Below, one piece after another: positions 45,881 to 55,228 of a stretch of DNA of 64,000 nt. The notes beneath the pieces are model-generated. The model had not been told where the DNA came from, did not search any database, and saw only the letters and a program-made list of their open reading frames with translations. This DNA is from Membranihabitans marinus (lineage in GTDB: Bacteria; Bacteroidota; Bacteroidia; Chitinophagales; Saprospiraceae), in the NCBI RefSeq assembly GCF_019802045.1, contig NZ_JAHVHU010000004.1, positions 62,001 to 126,000 on the forward strand. Direction: 5' to 3'. Position numbers and translations under genes: made by a program. Within the stretch, counting starts at the first letter, position 1. Every line of letters begins with the position of its first letter.

Positions 45881-47884
45881 TTATCGAGCACCAATAGCAT
45901 CCATGGGATCAATATTGGGTACGCCCGGTGTCTGAACAACATGCACCAGCGGTTCTACATTTTTCTCTGAACCATCATACCCCGTGGTTTGATTCAATGT
46001 ATTGCCTACATTTCCGATGAGATAAGGTTCGTATACCGGCCAGAAAATGTGCTTGGGGTCGATGGTATACTTCGTGGTAGGATAGGTATCCCAGGCCACT
46101 TCCTCTCTGAAAAAATTATTCCTTTCCATTTGACGATCGTAGTAAAAATTTTTGGCAGATAATGAAGTCTCCATATTATTCCCATCCCAGGAATAGGATT
46201 TTCCATTGTAACATTGTTTCCCGGTCTTGGCAAAAATAACAGACATCCGCACCATTTCATCATGGCGATACTCTTCGCCAAATAGTTCTCGACAACGTTC
46301 ATCAAGTATAGTGCCTATTCCCTCAGTCTGCACATCCCCGGCTGTATACATTGTCATGGCATTAGCGCGTTGACGGATAATGTTGAGGTCGTCAGCAGCA
46401 CCCTGGAAATTATCTTGCCAGAATCTTGCTTCCGCCCGAATCAGATATGCTTCTGCTTCCCGCATAATGTATATATCTCTTTTACCGCCATCCTGACGCT
46501 TCACTTGATCTTCCTGGTTTGCTGCATAAAATTTATACAAGGGATAGCCGTAAAAACACCGGATGGAATCTTCGCACAGCAACACCCCATCTTCATAGAG
46601 TCGTACTGGTTTGCCGTACCATTCTGTGCCTTTCAGATCCGGGTTGTCATAGATCAACATATCCATATCAAACCAATTTCCTTTTTTGTGTCTGTAGTCC
46701 TGTCGATCAATTACCCCGTCGTAATTCCATATTTCATACTGTGCATAATTTGTTGGTCGGCCAAAACCCTGACTTCGACCCCACTTATGCATTTGCTTGG
46801 ATCTTTCATTCTGAGCGATATCCATACCTGTCACCGTGCCGGCTGGGGGTGCTTTCACGCCTTTATTGGTACTGACAAAGTTTGGCCCCCATGCGCGTAT
46901 AGATGCAGATCTGCCCTGGCTGCCATCCAAAAACGGCTCATTAACGACGAGCCAGATACCCTCCGGATTACTGGTTTTTTGATTATTTTCATCCTGATGA
47001 AGCAGATTGATTGCATCAGCGGGTTGGTTGCAATCCAGACCATCCAGTTCTTCACCGGTGAATGGGTTGAGATTGTTTCCTACACGCACAAAATCTACAT
47101 TTACATCGGCATCCGTAAATAATCGCGACTCCGGATCGTTGATGACTTCAGTCATCAGCTGTTCGGCATCAGCGAACCGCTCATTGAGCATATAGTATTT
47201 AGCTAGTAAAATTTTGACGGCATCTTTAGGCGCCTGTCCCTTAGGTAATTCACTTTTAGGCTTTACCCATTTGACGGCATATTCCAAATCAGCGATCATC
47301 TGATCCCATATGCCCTGCATGTGAAATACCTTGAAATCCTGCCGTGCTTCGGAAACGACATTCAAAGGAAAAGCGACATTACCATAATCCATGGTCAGTT
47401 GCATATAAAAGAATGCCCGGAGAAAATAAGCACTTCCCAATAAGTGGTTCCGCTCCTGGTTTTCTGTGCCACCTTCCCATTCGGGTACGTCAATATAATC
47501 AATGACGGTGTTGCAGCTTTTGATTTGTTTATAATTTTCTTCATAGAACGAACGGGTTCGTCCCGCATCATTGTCCCGGGAATTCTGGGGTGTAGCATAC
47601 GTTCGTAAATCGACGAAAGCATCCGGTTTATCAGTGGCACTGACGACTGAGGCATCACTCATATTGTGATTGAATAATAATTCCTCATTATCGCCATTCC
47701 ACTGGTTGAACACGCCTTTAAGCGCTGCATCTAATGCGGTTTGTAGACCAGCAGCATCAACAAATGTGTTTTCCGGACTTAAAGTGGAGAGCGGTTTCTG
47801 ATCCAGGAATTCGTCTTTGCACGATAGGGTTAACGTCAGAACCAGTGCTGAAACAAAAAGTGATATTTTTTTATAATTTTTCAT
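45881..47884 (-). CDS. SusD/RagB-family nutrient-binding lipoprotein
   Basis: The 667-residue protein has a lipoprotein signal (SALVLTLTLSCKDEF, Cys22) and the SusD fold: N-terminal TPR-like part with FLDQKPLSTLSPENTF, the helical LLGSAYFLRAFFYMQLTMDYGNVAF segment, and the C-terminal IYIMREAEAYLIRAEARFW and ILDERCRELFGEEYRHDEMVRM signatures. It sits on the outer-membrane transporter SusC as a lid and captures a polysaccharide or glycan fragment. It follows susC by 53 nt in the same operon. Its length (longer than SusD, 551 residues) suggests extra loops; ligand unknown. Confidence 0.95.
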   Translation of the reverse strand: MKNYKKISLFVSALVLTLTLSCKDEFLDQKPLSTLSPENTFVDAAGLQTALDAALKGVFNQWNGDNEELLFNHNMSDASVVSATDKPDAFVDLRTYATPQNSRDNDAGRTRSFYEENYKQIKSCNTVIDYIDVPEWEGGTENQERNHLLGSAYFLRAFFYMQLTMDYGNVAFPLNVVSEARQDFKVFHMQGIWDQMIADLEYAVKWVKPKSELPKGQAPKDAVKILLAKYYMLNERFADAEQLMTEVINDPESRLFTDADVNVDFVRVGNNLNPFTGEELDGLDCNQPADAINLLHQDENNQKTSNPEGIWLVVNEPFLDGSQGRSASIRAWGPNFVSTNKGVKAPPAGTVTGMDIAQNERSKQMHKWGRSQGFGRPTNYAQYEIWNYDGVIDRQDYRHKKGNWFDMDMLIYDNPDLKGTEWYGKPVRLYEDGVLLCEDSIRCFYGYPLYKFYAANQEDQVKRQDGGKRDIYIMREAEAYLIRAEARFWQDNFQGAADDLNIIRQRANAMTMYTAGDVQTEGIGTILDERCRELFGEEYRHDEMVRMSVIFAKTGKQCYNGKSYSWDGNNMETSLSAKNFYYDRQMERNNFFREEVAWDTYPTTKYTIDPKHIFWPVYEPYLIGNVGNTLNQTTGYDGSEKNVEPLVHVVQTPGVPNIDPMDAIGAR

Positions 47885-47937
47885 TATTCAGATATTTAGT
47901 ATTATAGTCATGATTGAACAATACGGTGTTATGTTAT

Positions 47938-50900
47938 TTACAATGAAGTATTTACGCTAAATGAAAATACTCTGGGCATTTCTCTGGTAGATTCAGGGTC
48001 ACCCTCGATCCAGCTGGTCAGGATACCTGCATTTTCTACTGTAAAAGCTAATCGGACACTGCTCCCCAATTTCATATTGTTCAATAGATTAACCGGGACT
48101 TGATACCCAATGGAAATATTTTGAATCCGTAGATATGATTTAGACTGGAAATAGGTAGCGTTTCCAAGTCGGATCGAGTTAATCCGTGCTGCATTATCGA
48201 TTTGATTATTGGGCGTCCAGTAAGGCAGATTGTACCAATTGTGGTTCTTAATATAGCTTTGGCTGTTGTTAAACGGCTCGCCCGTGCCTCCGTAATAGCC
48301 CATCTTTGCAAGAAGGATCACGCCCACATCGAACCCTTTAAACTGCAAACTGTTTGTTAACGTCAAGTACCACGGGTTTTTAGTCAGCCCCTGAAATACC
48401 TTATCCGCGGAATTAAGTACTCCGTCGTTGTTCTGATCAACCATTCTAAAATCTCCCGGGTACAATCCATATTGAGCGGCCTCAGATTCTTCGCCTAGTT
48501 TGTAGACCCCGTCCAGTTCATAATCCCAGATGACATCTTTGTTCTGACCGATAAACCAGCCATTGTCGATATCGTCCGGTTCTTCAAATACAGTATTGCC
48601 GTTCTCATCGGTGGTTTCAACTTTTTCTCCCGTCAAAGAGATGATTTTATTGTTGTTGTAGCTCATATTGAAGTTACTGCTCCAGACAAAACCTGGTTTT
48701 TCAATATTGATGGTATTGACTGAAAAATCGACGCCAATGTTTTTTAAACTGCCGACATTGGTGGTGATGCTTTCAAATCCGGTAACAATGGGAAGTTTTT
48801 TATCCAATAACATGTCTGTCGTGGTAGAACTATACACATCCACTGCACCGCGGATGCGTCCATCTACTAATCCATAGTCCAAACCAAAATTCAACGCCTT
48901 ATTTTTCTCCCAAGCCAGATTGGGATTAGCTATGCGATTAATGTACAGATAGGGCGCCACAAAATAACCATTGTCAAAATTCAGGTATTTGTTGTCACTC
49001 AAGGTAGCAAAGGCTGCGTAGGAACCCAGACCACTACTGTTCCCATTTACACCCCAGCTGGCCCGTAGTTTCAAGAACGAGATCCATTCCGGTGCACCAG
49101 CCATAAATTCTTCACTGGATAAGGTCCAGGCTGCAGACAAGGATGGAAAGGTGGCGTATTTTTGCAAGGATCCAAATCGGGAATAACCATCTCTTCGCAC
49201 GGATACGGATACATTGTATTTATTGTTGAAGCCATAGTTTACCCGACCCATTAAAGCGTTTCGGGTGATCACTTCATCAGCAATCGTTTCATCCGGATTG
49301 TCCAGAGATGGATTAACTCCTAATATCAAAGCCCGATAGCCTAGAGCTTCCGTTGGAGAGAACTGAGAAGCAGATGCGTAGGTTTCCCAAATTTGATTTT
49401 TTTCAGCATTTACTAACCCCGTAAAATCAAGGCGATGGTTTCCAAACTCTTTGTTCCAATTAAGAATATTATCGGACTGCCATTCAAAGGTTTTGTCGCC
49501 TTGTCGTCTGGCGTATCCGCCGTGTGACCAATTCGGATTCGCACTATCTTCGTAGTATAGCCGATCCCTGAAATCGATTCGGGTAGTCAGATTGGACGTT
49601 AATTTTATCCCAAAAGGTAAGGAGAGTTTTGCATACATGGTGGGAAATATTTTATAACGATCATATTTCCGCGTAAGAAAAGCAGCGTCTAAAAATGGAT
49701 TTCCCCGGTTGGAACCCGCACCAGCGGTTTTTAAATATTCTCTGGGATAGCGATTGGGTAAATCGCCGATGGTGGGAATATTTTCATTGTAGACGATGTT
49801 TTTCCAGGGGGCATCATACGGAGAAGAAGTTCGATAGCCACCGTTGTCAATGGGTTCATTACCTTCGTCCTGATACGCAAAATTCGCATTTAGCCCGATA
49901 TTTAGGAAATTGGTAGCACGTACATCCAGATTCAATCGCGAGGTCACCGTAGAAAAACTTTCCCCAACCTGGACCGATTCACTATTACCATAGCCCAAGG
50001 ACCAATAATAGGAAATGTTGTCGTTTCGGCCAGAAACACTTAAATCATAATCTTGACGCAGACCGGTGTGAAACATAAAATCCTGCCAGTCAAATGACCG
50101 TCCTTTCAGATAATTTTCTTTTTCATTTTGTTCAAACCCAAATGCATCCAACCAGGCAGATGTGATCACTGTAGGGTCAGATTCGCCGGGAATTCCGTTG
50201 GCTTGCAACCATTCGTCTTGGTATTGTGGATCCAGTTTGTTGTAATCATCATATTTGGACCAGGGATCCTGTGATAAACTGTTGATGGACTCATTCATAT
50301 CGGTCAGCCATGTCATCACTTCATCACCCGCCTTGAACGTTTGGATTCGTTTGGCTCCGGTCACAAAACCAAGTTTTGCACTGGCGTTGATGGTGGGTTT
50401 GGTCGTTGTCCCTTTTTTGGTGGTCACCATGATCACGCCATTGGAGGCTCTGGACCCATAGATGGAAGCAGCGCTGGCATCCTTCAGCACATCAATGCTT
50501 TCGATGTCCTGGACATTTATCTCCGCAATATCTCCATTGAAAATGACGCCATCCAGTACAATCAAGGGACGGTTCGCAGCGCGCTCTGTGCTACTGTTTG
50601 CTTTAATAGTATTATCGCCTCTGATTTCAAAATCCGGTGTGTTTTTCGCATTGGTACTGTACCCTACTTTCAATCCTGGAACGGACGAGCGGAGGAGTTC
50701 CTGCATGTTGGATGGTTGAAATTTCTCCAGTTCTTCTGCACGTACATTTACGATGGAACCGGTTAGATCTTTTTTGCGAGAAGTACCATAGCCGACCACC
50801 ACGACTTCATCCAATAGCTGGGCATCAGCCAGAAGAGTAGCATCTACATTGGTCTTGCCATTGACAGGGATTTCTTGCGTTTGGTATCCGATGTATGAAA

Positions 50901-51162
50901 ATACAAGTGTGGCATTTTCAGCTACATTTTCCAATGAATATTTACCATCAAAATCAGTGGCCGTTCCGTTGTTGGTGCCCTTGACCTGTACATTTACACT
51001 GATCAATGCTTCCCCATCTTTGTCCGAAACAATGCCCGATACCCTGTTTTGACTTATTGCGGAGGAAGCTATGCAAATGAGAAGTAGCACTAAAAGATGA
51101 CTTTGGTGGATCATCGACCGGGTTTTACTGATGTTGGATGTGTGCGTCCAAGTTATTTTCAT
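47938..51162 (-). CDS. SusC/RagA-family TonB-dependent transporter
   Basis: The 1074-residue protein is a complete SusC. After the signal region comes a carboxypeptidase-D-like beta domain (RVSGIVSDKDGEALISVNVQ, about 39-115), a TonB-box-containing stretch with LDEVVVVGYGTSRKKDLTGS, the plug domain (LIVLDGVIFNG, SIDVLKDASAASIYGSRASNG) and a 22-strand barrel ending in an aromatic-rich terminal strand (FSFSVNTSL). It imports oligosaccharides or similar ligands across the outer membrane with SusD and TonB energy. The start is uncertain between 51162 and the ATG at 51114, both giving a signal peptide. Confidence 0.96.
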   Translation of the reverse strand: MKITWTHTSNISKTRSMIHQSHLLVLLLICIASSAISQNRVSGIVSDKDGEALISVNVQVKGTNNGTATDFDGKYSLENVAENATLVFSYIGYQTQEIPVNGKTNVDATLLADAQLLDEVVVVGYGTSRKKDLTGSIVNVRAEELEKFQPSNMQELLRSSVPGLKVGYSTNAKNTPDFEIRGDNTIKANSSTERAANRPLIVLDGVIFNGDIAEINVQDIESIDVLKDASAASIYGSRASNGVIMVTTKKGTTTKPTINASAKLGFVTGAKRIQTFKAGDEVMTWLTDMNESINSLSQDPWSKYDDYNKLDPQYQDEWLQANGIPGESDPTVITSAWLDAFGFEQNEKENYLKGRSFDWQDFMFHTGLRQDYDLSVSGRNDNISYYWSLGYGNSESVQVGESFSTVTSRLNLDVRATNFLNIGLNANFAYQDEGNEPIDNGGYRTSSPYDAPWKNIVYNENIPTIGDLPNRYPREYLKTAGAGSNRGNPFLDAAFLTRKYDRYKIFPTMYAKLSLPFGIKLTSNLTTRIDFRDRLYYEDSANPNWSHGGYARRQGDKTFEWQSDNILNWNKEFGNHRLDFTGLVNAEKNQIWETYASASQFSPTEALGYRALILGVNPSLDNPDETIADEVITRNALMGRVNYGFNNKYNVSVSVRRDGYSRFGSLQKYATFPSLSAAWTLSSEEFMAGAPEWISFLKLRASWGVNGNSSGLGSYAAFATLSDNKYLNFDNGYFVAPYLYINRIANPNLAWEKNKALNFGLDYGLVDGRIRGAVDVYSSTTTDMLLDKKLPIVTGFESITTNVGSLKNIGVDFSVNTINIEKPGFVWSSNFNMSYNNNKIISLTGEKVETTDENGNTVFEEPDDIDNGWFIGQNKDVIWDYELDGVYKLGEESEAAQYGLYPGDFRMVDQNNDGVLNSADKVFQGLTKNPWYLTLTNSLQFKGFDVGVILLAKMGYYGGTGEPFNNSQSYIKNHNWYNLPYWTPNNQIDNAARINSIRLGNATYFQSKSYLRIQNISIGYQVPVNLLNNMKLGSSVRLAFTVENAGILTSWIEGDPESTREMPRVFSFSVNTSL

Positions 51163-51295
51163 AATTAAAGATTTGATACTATTAAACGATTCAATTGTTA
51201 ATAATAGCTAACTGTTCCGAAGTGAGATTTAAGGTTTTCTTTGAGGTTTTCCTATTAAATTGTCCTGCCGAATATAGGGATAGAATTTAAAAAAG

Positions 51296-51303
51296 CAAAA
51301 ATA
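51296..51303 (-). promoter_or_regulatory. Candidate susC promoter -7 box
   Basis: The minus strand reads TATTTTTG (TAnnTTTG). It would give a leader of about 127 nt before susC. The -33 region is T-rich but not TTTG. Confidence 0.35.
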
Positions 51304-51630
51304 TTAGTAAATAATCTTAAGGAAAATCTAAAACGTTTGTAAATTAGTGGATATGTAGCGAAAAAGTAGCTATCAGATAAATTAGTTAATCGTATTCTAA
51401 ACAGCTGGTAGATACTACAATAGGTATGTAATCAAAATAATATTTGACAATGATTCCATCTCGTGAAAAAGGGACATCTGTGAAAGTGTTAACTATTTGG
51501 AAATAGTCGGACTGCCACGGCCTACAACTTCCAGTAGCTAATCTGCCCTGCATGGAAAGGAATAAGAAGTTCTGAATCTAAGGAAAGGAAATGGAATAGC
51601 ATGCCACCCGGTTTGTAAACCATCATACGT

Positions 51631-51659
51631 GTATATATATGATGGTATGCTGCCTTACT
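51631..51659. repeat. 29-nt repeat, copy A
   Basis: GTATATATATGATGGTATGC followed by TGCCTTACT matches 56823-56851 with 3 to 4 differences. It overlaps a CCATCATA/TATGATGG inverted repeat. Confidence 0.5.
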
Positions 51660-51695
51660 ATAGAGCGTTATTTACTACAAGTTGTGATCGCTGCA

Positions 51696-52850
51696 TCAGC
51701 CCTTGACTACGGCCAAAGGTTTTAATTCGATCATGATTTCAACCAGGCTTTTTTGATTTTCCATGACCTCGTGTATATCTTTGTAGGATTCAGGTGCTTC
51801 GTCCAAATCATTTTTGTGTCGTACAGCGTGAAGAATCCCCTGGTTATCCAATTTTTTGGTAATCTTTTTTATATCCAATGTGCGCCGAGCTTTTGTACGG
51901 CTCATTTTTCGGCCGGCTCCGTGAGAGCACGATTCAAATGACATTGGATTTCCTTTGCCCATAACCAAAAATGACGATGTACCCTGTGTGCCGGGAATCA
52001 TACCCATCTCCCCTGCTCTGGCCTGGGTAGCTCCTTTCCGGTGAATAATGACATTTTCGCCGAAATGTGATTCGTAACCTGCGAAGTTATGTGGTTTATT
52101 GATAAAGTTGGAAAATTCAACCTCTGGGTATACCAGCTCAAAAGCATTTCGAACGCGTTCCATCATCAGGGTTCTGTTTTGGAGTGCAAATTCGATGCAG
52201 TAATTCATTTCAGCTTTATAATTCGTGTATTCTGGTGTTCCTTTGGGAAAAAATGCTAAATCCTTGGGGACATCACTCGCCCACTTTTCATTCAGTTCGC
52301 GGGCTAATGTGTGATAATGATTTGCCACGGTGTACCCCAGGTTGCGGGAGCCCGAATGAATCATTATCCAAATAAAACCGTCGGAACCTTTCTGAATCTC
52401 AATAAAATGGTTGCCTCCGCCCAATGTGCCAATCTGGTATAGGGCGTTTTCGTATTCTTGGTTTACAATTGGCGTGTTTTCAGAAGTAGCCGGCATCCAT
52501 TTTTCATCCTGTCTTTCTTTGTGGTGATTAAAGCCGACCGGAATGGTTCTTCGGATTTCAGCCATAATTTTTTTGAGTGATTCGGTGTTGACATCCTCCA
52601 GATTAGTACGAAGAGAACACATTCCACACCCGATATCCACACCAACCGCATTCGGAACAATGGCATCTTTAGTTGCTAGTACACCCCCTATAGGCATACC
52701 ATACCCCTGATGGCTGTCGGGCATGATAGCGATGTGTCGAAAGGCAAAGGGTAGATTGGCAATATTTTTGGCTTGTTTCAGCGCTCCTTCTTCCAGGTCC
52801 TCCAACCATAGCTTTATCGGTAAACGTTCTGTTGTGATAACATTTTTCAT
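51696..52850 (-). CDS. rtcB: RtcB-family RNA ligase
   Basis: Starting at the ATG at 52850 gives 384 residues; an in-frame ATG at 52883 exists, but a strong AAAGGAGG sequence sits 8 nt before 52850 and decides the start. The protein has the manganese/GTP site motifs: GVDIGCGMCSLRT (with the metal-binding Asp-Cys), LGGGNHFIE, HSGSRNLG, GTQGTSSFLV and SCSHGAGRKMSR (the histidine that is guanylylated). RtcB joins RNA 2',3'-cyclic phosphate to 5'-OH ends in RNA repair. It is of the short bacterial type (under 400 residues) without an archease gene beside it. It is flanked by carbohydrate genes with no obvious link. Confidence 0.9.
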   Translation of the reverse strand: MKNVITTERLPIKLWLEDLEEGALKQAKNIANLPFAFRHIAIMPDSHQGYGMPIGGVLATKDAIVPNAVGVDIGCGMCSLRTNLEDVNTESLKKIMAEIRRTIPVGFNHHKERQDEKWMPATSENTPIVNQEYENALYQIGTLGGGNHFIEIQKGSDGFIWIMIHSGSRNLGYTVANHYHTLARELNEKWASDVPKDLAFFPKGTPEYTNYKAEMNYCIEFALQNRTLMMERVRNAFELVYPEVEFSNFINKPHNFAGYESHFGENVIIHRKGATQARAGEMGMIPGTQGTSSFLVMGKGNPMSFESCSHGAGRKMSRTKARRTLDIKKITKKLDNQGILHAVRHKNDLDEAPESYKDIHEVMENQKSLVEIMIELKPLAVVKG

Positions 52851-52857
52851 ATTTATT

Positions 52858-52865
52858 CCTCCTTT
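52858..52865 (-). promoter_or_regulatory. Strong Shine-Dalgarno site of rtcB
   Basis: The minus strand reads AAAGGAGG, near-perfect complement to the anti-SD, 8 nt before the ATG at 52850. Other genes here lack such a site. Confidence 0.75.
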
Positions 52866-52961
52866 GTTCTTTATACTATACATCTAACGCCTGATGTCGA
52901 ATAAAGATCAAATTCATTGAGTATTGTTTTATTCTAGAATTTAACTCATAAATATGTCGGG

Positions 52962-54992
52962 CTACCTTTCTATTTCCAGCGAACCTCCCGTTTCAAAGCC
53001 AGACCGGAAATATTCATATTCTTTAATCAATTCATTTGATTCAGCCATACCATATTTCTTTCCGGAAATGGTTCTTGGATTTCGTACCTGGACATTAGCA
53101 CCGGTCATCGCTGCTGCCAAAAGTAAATCCCCCCACTTCAATATTCCCGGCACATGAATGGCCATGCTGTAATAATTCTCTGCAACGCCATCGTCAAAAA
53201 GATAGCTGATCGGTGCATCCTCCATGGTTATTTGGCCGACTTGGTCATCCAATGCCGCATAAAATAGTGTCGCCGGTCCCAGATCTTTGAATGCATGAAT
53301 ATCGATGCGGTTAGCATGGTGACTTTCTCTGAGCCATCGATACACCATCTCCATCTCTTGTACCCATCGTCCTTGCATGGTTTCCCCCAGCCAAATCAGT
53401 GATCTGGACAAGGTGTGAAAAGCCGGCAGAGAACTCCCATTTAATCGAGTCGCCACCTCGGAGCTGTTTTCACCAAGTCCCCAGAAATCAACCAGGACAA
53501 TACCTTTTCCATCAGATTGATAGTCTTGCAGAACCTCCTCCGGTACCATCGCCTTTCCCTTATGGTGTGCAATAAGAACATACTCTCCAGGATTCCGCGA
53601 TGATTTACGGATCAACACTGGAATCAGGTAGTCATCGGTCACTTCTAGCGCATACCGAGTCCAGCCCTTCTGTTCACCGTAGCTGTGGGATTTCCTCAAT
53701 TTTACATTTTCAGGAATTTTCAACAACCGGGTCAGTTTTTCTTTTTCGTGCGAAATATTCATGGGGCCTTGGCCATGCTGACTGTCCTTGAGCTCACGAC
53801 CAATAAGCGAACAATACTCCACCGTACTGGTGACCCTTGCAGATCGGTTCCCCCGGTCGAAAGTCATCAATTCTCCTGAAGTCAAAAGGGATATGTCTCT
53901 TTCCGACCGCGGCGCTCCATTGCCAATGTTCTTGAGGTGCTTATCCATCCACCCCACCAGGGTTTTCCGAGCCTCCGGATGATAGCCATGTGTCATATCA
54001 ATAACCTGACTATCCAATTGACTTTTGGCCTGGTACAAATCAAATATAGCTTCAGCATGTCGAAAGCTTCTTTGCATTTCTGAAGGAATAAATGCTTTAT
54101 TCTTTTCCTGACCTGCATTGACCAGTTTCAAAGCCCGAGGTGCAATCATTCCTAATACTTCAGATTCCTCAGTGAAGGTTAATCCGTCGATCAAGGTCTC
54201 ACAGACGCAATTACTGGCCATGATATAGGATTGGAATGTGCCTACGCTGACTACAGGCATGGCTGCTTTGATCCGGTCATCCATGGCTGCCAGCCACATT
54301 GTCTGATTACCTCCTCCACTGGCTCCAGTAGCTCCTATGAGCTCTGAATCAACGAATGGGAGTGAGCTAAGAAGATCCACCCCTCTTCGATTGTCTGTAA
54401 TCTGCATTCCCAGGAGACTTTCACCAATATTGAATAAGGATGCTCCCAGATGTGCCCCATGGTATTCAAAATCACCATGGGTAGTGGTTCGTTCCCCAGC
54501 TCCCCAGGGATCCATGTGTAAGGAGACATAGCCATGTTTTGCGAGCGCCTGTCCGATCGCCTGGTATACCTCATACAGACGACCGTTTCGAGAATGCCCC
54601 ATCATCGTTATGACAGCCGGGAAGGGTCCATCACCTGCCGGGATATACAGGTTGGCCGTGGTGAACACGCCCGGACGGGTCTGAAAATATATGTTTTTCA
54701 CCGTTACACCATCTGATTGATGTTGACCTGTTTCTTGATACTCAAGCGGTAAATCGGAATATTTTCGGGCACCTGTTTTCGACGTGATGAACGCTCTCAG
54801 TTCTGCTTTGCGTTCTTCCCATGCCTCCAGATTATGTGGCATCTGATGGGTCTTGTACGCCAAAGCTGCCCGATGATTTAATCCGGACTGAATGAGGTCG
54901 GGTTGCTGTTTAGAAAAGACGTTGGGAACTTGTGTTCCTGCAGGTGTAAAGTAAAGTACGAAGAAGAATAAAACAAGGTAAATAAGTTTCAT
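52962..54992 (-). CDS. Exported large alpha/beta hydrolase (acetyl-xylan-esterase-like)
   Basis: The 676-residue product has a signal peptide (KLIYLVLFFFVLYFTPAG). The first half holds an alpha/beta hydrolase domain: FPAVITMMGHSRNGR, GYVSLHMDPWGAGER, and the nucleophile elbow GATGASGGGNQTMW (Ser about 225), with DLLSSLPFVDSE before it and MTHGYHPEA (possible His) later. A second half (about 400-676) resembles a degenerate hydrolase-like repeat without a clear elbow. Proteins of this plan in Bacteroidota remove acetyl or other ester groups from plant or algal glycans. It is downstream of the DapA-like gene and near the SusC/D pair, which supports a glycan role; substrate unknown. Confidence 0.82.
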   Translation of the reverse strand: MKLIYLVLFFFVLYFTPAGTQVPNVFSKQQPDLIQSGLNHRAALAYKTHQMPHNLEAWEERKAELRAFITSKTGARKYSDLPLEYQETGQHQSDGVTVKNIYFQTRPGVFTTANLYIPAGDGPFPAVITMMGHSRNGRLYEVYQAIGQALAKHGYVSLHMDPWGAGERTTTHGDFEYHGAHLGASLFNIGESLLGMQITDNRRGVDLLSSLPFVDSELIGATGASGGGNQTMWLAAMDDRIKAAMPVVSVGTFQSYIMASNCVCETLIDGLTFTEESEVLGMIAPRALKLVNAGQEKNKAFIPSEMQRSFRHAEAIFDLYQAKSQLDSQVIDMTHGYHPEARKTLVGWMDKHLKNIGNGAPRSERDISLLTSGELMTFDRGNRSARVTSTVEYCSLIGRELKDSQHGQGPMNISHEKEKLTRLLKIPENVKLRKSHSYGEQKGWTRYALEVTDDYLIPVLIRKSSRNPGEYVLIAHHKGKAMVPEEVLQDYQSDGKGIVLVDFWGLGENSSEVATRLNGSSLPAFHTLSRSLIWLGETMQGRWVQEMEMVYRWLRESHHANRIDIHAFKDLGPATLFYAALDDQVGQITMEDAPISYLFDDGVAENYYSMAIHVPGILKWGDLLLAAAMTGANVQVRNPRTISGKKYGMAESNELIKEYEYFRSGFETGGSLEIER

Positions 54993-55031
54993 AGCTGGTA
55001 TTTGCGCGATAATTCCTGAAAAATAGTAAAA

Positions 55032-55213
55032 TTATTCATTATGGAATGAAGGAAAACCCGTGTCAGATAATTCTTTGCTGGAGATCTGCGTTCGGATTCC
55101 GTCTCTGGAGCTGGTGATCTGCAAAAGCTTGAAATCAGTGGGAATGTCGTTGGATCCGGCCCTTGGGTGGCACCATTTAAAACCTGAATTGTATGCTGAC
55201 TAGGCGTTGGCAT
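55032..55213 (-). pseudogene. Possible frameshifted coding fragment
   Basis: From the ATG at 55213 one frame reads MPTPSQHTIQVLNGATQGPD, then turns into low-quality sequence, while another frame takes over with NDIPTDFKLLQITSSRDGIR and continues to a stop at 55032. Joined by one frame change they look like a short C-terminal domain. It lies between the DapA-like and esterase genes on the same strand. I do not recognise it, and the case is by eye only. Confidence 0.25.
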
Positions 55214-55228
55214 CCAATGAAGTCTTAA

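Larger units (their letters stand above)
51163..51695. other. Intergenic region upstream of susC
   Basis: About 530 nt between susC and the same-strand rtcB-like gene. It contains a candidate susC promoter box (51296-51303), an AAACGTTT palindrome (51332-51339), an 8-bp hairpin CCATCATA/TATGATGG (51620-51645) and one copy of a 29-nt repeat also found at 56823. No regulator gene is present. Confidence 0.5.
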
